Below are positions 38,901-48,100 of a stretch of 64,000 nucleotides of DNA, piece after piece. The translations under genes were made by a program, and so were the position numbers. Under the pieces are notes generated by a model. The model ran no database searches. It worked only from the letters and a program-made list of their open reading frames with translations, and was not told where the DNA came from. How positions within the stretch are numbered: the stretch's first letter is position 1; each line of letters starts with the position of its first letter. Source of the DNA: Branchiostoma floridae (lineage: Eukaryota; Chordata; Leptocardii; Amphioxiformes; Branchiostomatidae); the NCBI RefSeq assembly GCF_000003815.2, contig NC_049983.1, positions 17,266,746 through 17,330,745 on the forward strand, in the 5' to 3' direction.

Positions 38901-41771
38901 GGGCCGATACGCTGTCGGCTGGAAAAATGACGCTGTAAAAAGCCCGCTACGCTGCTTTTTCATCCAGCGTAGCGGCAAAACATGGGGAAAAAATAACAAA
39001 ATATCGTAGTAAAAACACAAAAGCACGCGCCAAGCACGCGCCTCCGCTGTTTCAAGAAGTTATCAGCTCGAAGGGAGGTGTTTCAGAGCCGTGCCGTTGT
39101 CTCGCAGCCCCTCCCACCCAGGATCGCCCTTGCGTTCGCGCGAAATGATTGTAAACAGAGGACTTGCCGACACGAGTGACCAGCGGGGTGGGATCCCTCC
39201 CCGGAACAGCCAAAATGTATAAGATTTCCCTCGAAAGTCCTTATTTGGGGAGCGGGGTTGATCAACACAAAGGCGCTTACAACTAGTTGCGTCATTTCTT
39301 TTCCACCGCGGAAAATCAATTCTTTCTGACACATTTCTAGAGCAAGAGCGGGTCGCGTCCCCAAATTTCCTGTTCCTAAATTTTGCGTGTGCCGGCCTTG
39401 CGTTCGTGCAAAAATGTAAACAGGGTATACCGGTAGCGAGTAGGCCTTGCCGCATGTGACCAGCGGGGTGGGATCCTTCCCCGGAACAGCCAGATTTCCC
39501 GCGAATGTCCTTATTTGTTGATCAACACAAAGGCTCTTACAACTGATTGCGTCATTTCTTTTTCAGCGCGGAAAACAGAATCAATTCTTTCTGACATATT
39601 TCTAGAGCAAGACCGTCCGCGTTTCCAAATTTCCTGTTGTAAATTTGAAGCTCTTTCAATTGATTCGGCAATGTAAAATTCAAACCATCGTAAGTTTGTA
39701 TGTAAAACCCGGGCATTTCCTTTCGGGGCCGGGGCTATAGGGGGAGAAGCCTCGCCATGTGGCCCCGCCCACACCGTCGGCTTCCTTGTTACCAAGGCAG
39801 TGCACTTTTTCGCCCACTTCATCAAAGGCCGCCGCTGTTGGTTAGAGTTTCAAACAGCCGCGTGCCAGTTGACAGCGAACTTCATATGCTACGTGATTAT
39901 TGCATTCCTTGGACTTCCCCACAGCGGTGCTTCTACAAAATATTTATTAGACTGTAACATTTATTCCCACGTAACGTTACGTGTTTTATAGAATAGAATC
40001 TGACGCGGAACAGCGGTTTCGCCGGATATTTTCCTTGAAACATGTCCGTTGGAATATCGTCTGACAGCGAGGCGGCGACGTAGGGATATAAGACCGTCAA
40101 CAACAATCGCACGTCACGGCAGCGCAGCGAAGGTACTAGCGCTATAAAGAAGCGCTTCAGCTTCGGATGGCAAACCGGACGATAGTTATAAGTACTGTTG
40201 AGCTGAGTAAAGTTTGTTGTTTATGAGTTTTTAGTTGTCTTTGACTCTTTGACCCGAAATACTGCTAAGTTAAACTGCTGAAAAGAATAAGTGACTGCTA
40301 CGATTATCGTAGATATGGCCCTAAAAACTGATAGAATAAGCCTTCTGATTAGCCTAAAATGCAAGAGCTTAAGGGGGGCCCCCTGCCCCGACGCTGTGAC
40401 AAAATCCTGGCGAGAACACCGCGCCGGGCGCCCCGGCCGCCGCCGCCCCGCCGCCACCGCCGCCGCCCCGACTCAATCTGAACAATGTTTGGATGGCTCA
40501 TGGTAAAACTGGCTTGTGCAGGTTGCAAAACCTATAGCTTAAACAAAATCAAGGAAAGTATTGAAACAACTACTTAGAACTGACCTAGACCGAGACACAT
40601 TTTGATACTTTGGGGGCATTAAATTTCATTCTGCCTGCGCTCAATTTCATTCTACCTTCCTTGAATTTGATTGCAAAGGGTGCCGATATTCGGCAAAATA
40701 AAGTCAAAGCTCTGTGAATTTCTTGATCTCTTATTACTTCTTGGCAAAATGAATTCCACAAATCATTCAGAGGACGGCTTCTGGCTCAATTCAGGCCGTC
40801 TAAAGCAAGATGAAGTCATCATTTGACGGGCGGACACTTCCGTGTTGCTTAGCAGCGGTCGTTGACCTCGTTCGAACACCATGTTCCATATCTCCCGGGC
40901 GGGTTCCATAGCTACCGGTCGTTGACCTCGGGTCCTTGGAACGTAGTTCCAAAGTTCTATTGGGGCTCGAAAGTTCGATTTTGTGTTAAAATTAGTTTTT
41001 TCACCCTTTTTTGCCCCATAAAATCATTTTTTGGTATCTTTAGGGGACCAAATGACCAAGGTGCAGTGTCTTATGTGCAGACCTACCAGCTTGCTGAATT
41101 ACGAGGTATTCCAAGGTCTAGTTTTGGAGATATTCATGTTTTTTATTTGTGCGGAAAAGAAGAAGAAACAGAGCAAAAACAGTATGTACCTTCTGTGAAG
41201 GTAACATAACAATAAAAGGAGCCTAACCTTGATGACTCTGTATGCGTACGTAGACTTTCTAGAAGACTGTCCTTGGTGCTGAACGAACCCTCACGCCACT
41301 GCCAATTAATTATACAGGTTCCCTGGCCGGTCAGCGCCCCGGAAGGAAAGACCATGTACGACGTTTGGCGGAAACGCACACCGGAAGTGAACGGTGACCC
41401 GGATACAAAACCCAGGTAAGCTGGATGGGACAAAGTTGATCGAATTGTTGACTAACCCTCTTGGTTCCACACACTTATTCATACGATGCGATCCAAACCA
41501 AAATCGTAAAATTTCCTTACGTCCGCTAATGAACTGGGAGGGTGGGTAATCCTCCCGGGATGTCAGAAATGGTTGGGACAAAGGGACGGCATGGAAAACA
41601 GGCTTGTTGAGAACCGTACCCATGACTTTCACGCATCGAGAAAATTTTTGTATACATTATATACCACAGCATCGGTGGTTCAGTGGTAGAATTCTCGCCT
41701 GCCACGCGGGAGGCCCGGGTTCGATTCCCGGCCGATGCAAGCATCTTTTTTTTTTCTTTCAAGACCTCTCC

Positions 41772-41840
<69 letters not shown>

Positions 41841-44674
41841 CCACAACTTTGTAATCTTGAAATGAATCTTGTATATGTATATGCCGCCTCCAGCCGGTTT
41901 ACTTTTCTCCCCTTTTGCCTGATGTCATATTTGCAGGTTCCGTTTCACGGCCGTCATTTGTTCGTTCTTAGTAATGCACAAAAGTATATAACCGACATTT
42001 GAAGAAAGCTCTTCTTTCTATCTGATCCTTTGATGGTGTCTTAATAAGTCTATCGTTCTACTTTGCAATCAACAGAGTGGACTTACCGAGATCGGGGAGT
42101 GATTTTACACCGTTCGTGCACCGGCTGGGCGTGCCGGCTATCGACCTGGCGTTTTTCCAGGACACGGTCAGCCATTTTTGTGACGTCGCAGTTGAATACG
42201 AGAAGCTATTCACGTATTGATGCGTTGCTACTCATAGTAACAAAACAAAAAACTAAACAATAGATGAAAAGGTCATATAAATAGTCCAAGTACAAACTTC
42301 AACATTTCTGGGTCTGTTTCAACGCCCTATTGCATTGATGAAGACAGGATGTTGGTACATCTATCATAATCTAGAAAGTAGCATCGTATTGCACTTCAAT
42401 GCCTCGTTGCGCCCTTTGATACCTTTCTGTCAAAAGCTGCGTATGCATTGTTATAAACATTAAGGTTGACATAAAAAACGATTGTTATCAATGTATCTAT
42501 AAAGTTAGCTAGATTTGAATGCGAATACCAAAGTTGTCCACTACCATAAGGCAAACAAGCCAATATATATGAATAAATCATTTGACTTAATTCCTCCACA
42601 GTCCATGGGTATTTGGGATTACCCACTGTACCACACGGCGTACGCGACCTTCCACCTCCAGAAGAAGATCATCGACCCGGACTTCCTGTTCCACCGGGCC
42701 ATGTCCCAGCTATGGGCGGAGACAGCGCGCTCCCTGGCCGACTCCCTCATCCTGCCCTTCCGCCTGTCGGAGTACGGCGCGGTTCTCGGCGGGATGATGG
42801 AGGACCTGGAGAGCAGGTACGGGACTCAGCTGGCGGCCAGGGACATCTCTCTCGGTGCACTCGGTGAGGAAAAGACAATGGATGTTGTTTAGGTTACTAG
42901 TACTATAATGTGCTTTCTGTCGTGTATTCTAAATCTGTATATTTTACATTCACACTTGAAGCTTCGTCGCACAAAAGGCTGTTGAAATGACACATGAATT
43001 TGTACCGATATTTATTTCTAGTTGGTCATTATGCCGTTGATCGATGCATTTTTTTAAGATTCTACATCATATTCTTTAAAAATGTACATGCATTGTCATC
43101 CTTCACTGTACCAGACTCTTAATGTACTCATTATAGAAAGGAATTGTGTGACTTTTTTGTAGTGTATACAATATTAAAAACTTTGATTATATGAAAGAGA
43201 GATCATAGACGGATCTTTGATATCTGCTTCAAGGTAGTTTTTTTTTTTTTAATCCGTCGTTCGCTTCCCGACATTCTCTGAAGGAAGCTTGTCCTGTAAT
43301 GCAGGCAACAAAAATTACCTTTTAAAAACGTGAAGGCGGGTGCTGTTTTTGTCTATATTGTATTTATTTTTCTTTTGTCCGATCCACACAGATTCACTAT
43401 CATCTGCGGTAAACAACTTCACAACTGCGGTGGACACATTTGATGCAGAGGTTGCTGGTGCAAAGATAACGGAGTAAGAGGCCACTGACTAGATCATTAT
43501 TTTCGTATGTTATATGTATGGGTGTGGTTGAACAACATAACTCAAGTGGCTACGGATTGATTGTTATGATATTTAGTATGTGGTTAGATATGCGCATATT
43601 GTTTTGGTACTGCAACGGTAATCTCGATTGTGTTCTGGAAATGCTGGTCATTTATTTTGGGCGGCGGACAGTTATTATGCTTGGGAGGAACTGACAATGC
43701 TTTGGCCCTCGAATTTCATTCTTCATTCGGCTAGAATTGCACTTTTACGACTTGACAGTTTAAAAATATGGTGTATTCTTATGAAGTGTACATGAATGTG
43801 ACTTTCATTTCAAGAGAGATGTTTAAGATTGTAGAACAAGTCCCATGATGCTTTTCTCTACCCCAGCCCATTTGTAGCCCGAATGTACAACGACCAGCTG
43901 ATGCAGCTGGAAAGGGCCTTCATCGACCCGCAGGGCCTGCCGGGAAGGAAATTCTACAGGTTTGTTACTGTGGTACTTCCCATAATACCCCTGTCACATT
44001 ATCCACGATCTTCGGGCGATGGAAGATCGGTCATATTTAAGATCGACAGAGGGTTGCGCTTTTTTTCACCTCAAAACCGTCCCTGTCACATATAAGCCAT
44101 AATTTGTACCTTGCACAATTGTTGTGCAATAAAGCTATTATTCATAAGCGAGGCTCGGGCGATTGCCGTAGAATCGTCGTCCGATCAATGTTCGCCAAAT
44201 GTGACAGGGGTATAATGACAACGCTTTGTTCACCCTGTCTTTTTTACATTGTGCCTTAAGACTTTTTAATGACTCAATAACTTCGGCCTCCGGCGGTTGT
44301 CCAGTTTGGTTGGACAATGTGAATAGCCTGTTGTGTAATTCTCAATGTTTTAAATAGCCCAATTCAGGGAGGCACAAGCCATTCCAAGCGCGTGTAAGTT
44401 TGTGGTATGAATACATAAATTTGACAGTGTTTCTATTGGGTTATGACGATGCAACGGCCAAGATTGTCATGTATGTTACAGGCACACAGTAATGGCCAGC
44501 CGTCTGTACTCCTCAGCGACCTTCCCTGCCCTCGGTGACGCCATTTACCTGGCCGTGAACAACAAGGCAGACTCTGAGGGGGCGTGGCGAGACGTTCGGA
44601 AGCAACTGTCAATCATAACGTTCATCATCCAATCAGCAGCCAATACTTTAGTGAAGATAGATTTAACGTCATAA
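29912..44674 (+). CDS. NAALADL1-like: NAALADL1-like M28B zinc peptidase, 18 exons, 750 aa
   Basis: Exons: 29912-30114, 31098-31271, 31683-31803, 32447-32569, 33061-33262, 33903-33996, 34518-34613, 34874-34959, 35196-35315, 36077-36159, 36259-36322, 36683-36750, 41318-41415, 42076-42166, 42602-42863, 43392-43473, 43867-43959, 44482-44674; total 2253 bp, phases compatible. Type II membrane ectopeptidase: signal anchor at about residues 8-30, then protease-associated, M28 peptidase and dimerisation domains. All five zinc ligands are visible: H375 (NHRDAW), D385 (GGVDP), E423 after catalytic E422 (WDAEEYG), D451 (NVDMAV) and H552 (YPLYHTAY). The arginine patch (SGRAR) that gives human PSMA/GCPII its taste for acidic residues is replaced by PAIDLAF, as in NAALADL1, so intestinal-type amino/dipeptidyl peptidase activity is more likely than NAAG hydrolysis. 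Start chosen at the first ATG before the anchor (MAMGPR). Intron 14 has a weak GTCAGC donor. Introns carry seven tRNA-Gly genes. Confidence 0.93.
30623..30763. mobile_element. CTCCAAGCAGA-type MITE, copy 4
   Basis: TAATCTCCAAGCAGATGT at the left and ACATCTGCCTGGAGATTA at the right. The interior is less palindromic than the other copies. Located in intron 1 of the NAALADL1-like gene. Confidence 0.75.
32711..32781 (+). tRNA. tRNA-Gly-GCC: tRNA-Gly(GCC) 2, in intron 4
   Basis: Same as tRNA 1 except for one C to T change in the T stem (GGCCTGGG), giving a tolerated U-G pair. Followed by a run of six T. Lies in intron 4 of the NAALADL1-like gene, sense orientation. Confidence 0.95.
34071..34141 (+). 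tRNA. tRNA-Gly-GCC: tRNA-Gly(GCC) 3, in intron 6
   Basis: Identical to tRNA 1 except that the last base of the 5' anticodon stem is T (CTCGT instead of CTCGC), leaving a U-G pair next to the loop. First unit of a three-fold tandem array. Confidence 0.95.
34228..34298 (+). tRNA. tRNA-Gly-GCC: tRNA-Gly(GCC) 4, in intron 6
   Basis: Full-length, sequence identical to tRNA 1. Second unit of the tandem array; followed by TATTTTAG. Confidence 0.97.
34384..34454 (+). tRNA. tRNA-Gly-GCC: tRNA-Gly(GCC) 5, in intron 6
   Basis: Full-length, sequence identical to tRNA 1. Third unit of the tandem array; followed directly by GTTTTAC, ending only 63 bases before exon 7 of the host gene. Confidence 0.97.
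35802..35872 (+). tRNA. tRNA-Gly-GCC: tRNA-Gly(GCC) 6, in intron 9
   Basis: Full-length, sequence identical to tRNA 1, followed by TGAAACTTTTTG. Sense orientation within intron 9 of the NAALADL1-like gene. Confidence 0.97.
36504..36574 (+). tRNA. tRNA-Gly-GCC: tRNA-Gly(GCC) 7, in intron 11
   Basis: Full-length, sequence identical to tRNA 1; followed by AGCATTTTTTTC, a flank related to those of tRNAs 3-5 and 8. Lies in the 360-base intron 11. Confidence 0.97.
36751..41317. other. Long intron 12 of NAALADL1-like gene
   Basis: The largest intron of the gene at 4.6 kb. It holds the direct repeat at 39.1-39.6 kb, a GC-rich patch of CCG/GCC triplets near 40430-40475, and a TATAAAG at about 40143 after a GC-rich stretch. 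I see no convincing coding exon in it. Confidence 0.6.
39100..39645. repeat. Direct repeat of about 280 bp, two units
   Basis: The units at about 39125-39375 and 39405-39640 share GACCAGCGGGGTGGGATCC, CCCCGGAACAGCCA, GTTGATCAACACAAAGG, GCGTCATTTCTTTT and AATTCTTTCTGACA. They lie in intron 12 of the NAALADL1-like gene; no coding signal. Confidence 0.8.
41669..41739 (+). tRNA. tRNA-Gly-GCC: tRNA-Gly(GCC) 8, in intron 13
   Basis: Full-length, sequence identical to tRNA 1; followed by AGCATC and a long T-run, then an (AC)n microsatellite. In intron 13 of the NAALADL1-like gene. Confidence 0.97.
41773..41839. repeat. (AC)n microsatellite
   Basis: About 33 uninterrupted AC units, 34 bases downstream of tRNA 8 in intron 13. 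Confidence 0.98.
43982..44216 (-). mobile_element. ATTATACCCCTGTCAC-type MITE, copy 2
   Basis: Same ends and internal segments as the 5.3-kb copy but in the opposite orientation; in intron 17 of the NAALADL1-like gene. Confidence 0.8.
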
Positions 44675-44829
44675 GGGAGAACAAGGGTAATGTGTGGGCA
44701 TGGTTTTCTATCACGACGGTACGAGGTCTAGGAAGGGAATATATATAGTTATTTTTGATTTTGTTTCGTCATTTCATGAAGTAGAATATATGAAAGGACA
44801 CACAAACACACAGATTGAAACCATCTTTG

Positions 44830-44978
44830 TTTATTGCATCGCTCCAATGTCACCACAACCACCGACTGAAATCCGAATCATGTTGGCCTCCCGTCACAAA
44901 AGAGATCTTTAGAGTCATACATAATCTTGATTAAAATTCCCATACATTTTTTACCCTTTACACCCTTATTTCAATAAA
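44830..44978. promoter_or_regulatory. Candidate poly(A) signals of the two convergent genes
   Basis: AATAAA on the plus strand at 44973-44978 lies 300 bases past the stop of the NAALADL1-like gene. TTTATT at 44830-44835 is AATAAA on the minus strand, 333 bases past the DyP-GRE stop. If both are used, the 3' untranslated ends overlap in antisense by roughly 150 bases. Confidence 0.4.
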
Positions 44979-45003
44979 ACACAGAATGACTGTCCAATGT
45001 CAC

Positions 45004-45191
45004 GATTTGGGGTGCGCATGTCGTGGTTTGACGTACATGCATCATGGCTTGACGAACATGCGTCACTGTTTGATGTACATGCGTCATGTCTTGACGTACA
45101 TGCGTCATGGTTTGATGTGCATACGTCATGGTTTGAGGTACACACGTCAAGGTTTGACGTACACACGTCATGGCTTGACGTACATGCGGCG
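45004..45191. repeat. 21-bp minisatellite, about 9 units
   Basis: Consecutive variants of GTTTGACGTACATGCGTCATG, 21 bases each, fill this stretch. The left-most unit is degenerate. The right-most unit runs into the final codons of the DyP-GRE gene (MYVKP then stop TGA at 45168-45170 on the minus strand). Because 21 is a multiple of three, both strands give long heptapeptide-repeat frames, which are not considered genes. Confidence 0.9.
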
Positions 45192-48100
45192 TCGCTGTTG
45201 GCCCTGGTGCACCGGGAATAAGGTGATGAAGAACTCGGTCCAACCGCCCTGGCGCACGCGCACTAGCTCGTATGGATCGGTCTGTTTGGATGCCTTCTCC
45301 AGTGTCTCCGGATTAGCACACGTGACTGAGGAGAAAAACAGATGGAGATAAAATTAGGTAATTACAAAATAAAACAGACTAGATGTAGATAGCCTTTTTG
45401 TAGCTATATAGTCACGTGAGATGAAATGGTAATTCTCTCCATTTTCATTAGTTTTGAAAGAAAACGGCACCTTTGAAAAGGGGATCCGCGCACATATGAC
45501 CGAAGCTGAGATGAAGCCAGTGTTCAGAAAAATAGAACCGACTATATGTAGCACTTGTCTTGTGGTTGATAGCCTGGTAAGAGGTTTCTATTGATTGGTA
45601 GTTAATATGTAATTGCCAGGATGCAAGTGCTGTTAAATCTGCAGTACAAAAATCAATAAGAAAAAAAAATCTCACTTGCGATGACGTTGGAGCCAATGGG
45701 GACGTCCAGGTCTGAGTAGTGTCGCAGAAAGTTGACCAGCTCCTCCAGCGGGAAGTCTTCACGTATCATCAGATCCACCTCAGAGCCGCACGACATGCCG
45801 ATGTTGATGACATCAAGGTCCCAACATTTCAGGGCCCTAAACAAACCAGACAATTCGCAGAGAAAATAAGACGTTGAATCAAGAGAGCAAGCCTTTTGTA
45901 TAATCTAAAACTTTGCAAGACAAACATGAAACAAACATAAATAAACATCTTTCTTCAAAATCAAGTACTGTAACCCAAATGCATAAGTGGCTCCATGGGC
46001 CTTGTTTTTAGGGCAGCGTTTTTAGGTGAACTTCAAGTAAATAAAAAAGCCTAAGTGAAAATTGTCTTCGGAAGACGAGGGAGAGAAGATGTGGAAAACT
46101 GTGAAAACAAGAAAGCAAGCATCACGGGAAAATGAATGTTGTTCTCCACTTACTCGTAAATGTTGTAGCTGTCAGGCCTAGCGGGCAGGTCCTGAGGTAC
46201 TGGTGCCGGGCTCAGGTCCGATGCTATCGGCTGGCCGCTCCGCCGCCCGTCCGCCGACGCCCCACTGTTCAGCCCGTACCCGACGTAGGCCTCGAACGTG
46301 CCTATCCCTACAAGCGTCACGAAGCCGAACGGCCTGTCGGGGAGAGAGTACTCCCTCTCCAGGCGCTCAAAGATCTCCTTCACCCCAGTGGGAGCATTCT
46401 CGAAGGTCTCCCTCAGGATCTTGAAGACGTTTTCGAACATCCAGGTGGCCAGCTCCTTCAATTCTGCGTCTTCGCGGTGGCCGAACTTTGGGAGGGACAC
46501 GGCTTCGTCTCGAAGGTGCCTGAAGAAGCTTGCCTGCGCCTCCCCTCTGCCCGTCCCGGCTCGCACGTCGATGAGGTACTCCTTCATGTTGTGGCCCCAG
46601 TCACACTTCAGACAGGTCAGAAGATCCGGGAGGGTCGTCAGCGCGGTGAGGGGGTCGTAGACTAACTTCTTGATCGCGTAGAGTGAGTTGATGGCATTGG
46701 TACCACCCGGAAACATGAAGCCCAGATCATGATACTCCGTACCGCCGCCCGAATGGTCCCGGCCGGCCTCTATGCATCCTCTCATCATAACAGACAGGAG
46801 AGGGCTGGGGCACACCTTCACGATGTTGCCGTAACCACCAGCGAGGAAAGACACGAGCAGGGGGATATGTAGGCGAAGGTGTTGCAAGAAAATCTCCTGG
46901 AATTGCTCGAACGTTTTGATCTCGGCTGCATGTGGCGAGGGAAAGGATTTCTTGGATCCCCGGAGGAAAGTTGGACCTGCCTGGGAGTAGAGCGTTCCCT
47001 CGTTCAGGGCCATTTCAACAGCGTCGAGCATCGGAAAAGTGGCGAAGGCGAACTCGGAGGCACCGACGAACACGGGCTCGAAACAACCATCACAGGCGTA
47101 GTTCCTGGCATCACTCAAGCGGACGGGAATCCCCCTCCTCCCGGAGTCCTGCAGGGCTGGAATCAGCCTGTCGTCATGCAGCAGGACCGGGTGAGCCCCT
47201 CCACTCAGCAGGGTTTTGGCAGCCTCCTTCAACACCTCTTGGGAGATACCTCGGTGTAGTCGTAAGGTCAGGCAAGGAGCGTTCAGAGGAAGACGCCTGG
47301 AAGCCCGGAGACACATTAGGGTGACTTCGTTGCAAGCAGTCGTCGGAACGTCGTCGTCGTTCGACAGGTAACCGCCGATGGTGAGCTGTTGTCCCCACTG
47401 GTTCATGCAGCCGCCCTGGGGGAAGTTTCCACCGCTTCTATAGGGAACGGCACACATACCCGGGTAGATATTATCCTGCGCTGCGTGGCGGTTTAGAAGG
47501 GTTCTCTCGCCGATCTTCATGAAGAAACAGTCGATGATTTCCTGGGCTTCCTCCCTGGTTGCCTGGCCCTTGGCGTAGAACGGTCCTAACAGCACGTCCA
47601 GTCTACCGATAGAGATCAGCTCACCAACGATGTGTAGACAGCAATGCATCGCGAAGAGAAGCTGTATGGCCTCTAGGAACGTCTCCGGCTTCTCCTTTGT
47701 GAGCTTCTTCATGCGGTCACGAGCCTGTCGAAGATTTGCCTTCTGCTCTTCGGTAAACGTTTCCTTGGTGGACAAGTTGTCAGCCAGTACTGCATAGCTT
47801 TCTATATAAGCCTGCACCCCAAGCAACGACTTCGCAGCTGAAATGAAGAACATCTGTTTATCCTTCGTCTGCGCGGACTTTGCGCTGTTCTCCATCTCAT
47901 CAATAAGGACTTGCAGACCCTTGTCGAGAATGACCTGATAATCCGGCACCACGTGTCCAATAGCTGCACCTTCGTTGACGCCCATTTGAAAGGCAGGAAT
48001 CTGCTCCTCAGGTGTCAGGTACGGCATCACCCTCTTCCCCAGACCAAACGCGAAGCTAGGCATCACTCCCACGATCAGCTCATCTGGGTAGATACGGTAC

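Noticed and set aside
40291-40506. Arg/Pro/Ala-rich 71-residue frame in intron 12
   Set aside because: Driven by GCC/CCG simple sequence; no splice sites or similarity seen.
44990-45191. CRISPR-like array
   Set aside because: Units are contiguous without unique spacers, and the host is a eukaryote; it is a minisatellite.
44971-45243. Heptapeptide-repeat frames (HVRQ-type) on both strands
   Set aside because: Produced by the 21-base minisatellite, which has no frame-breaking unit length; no start context or family match.
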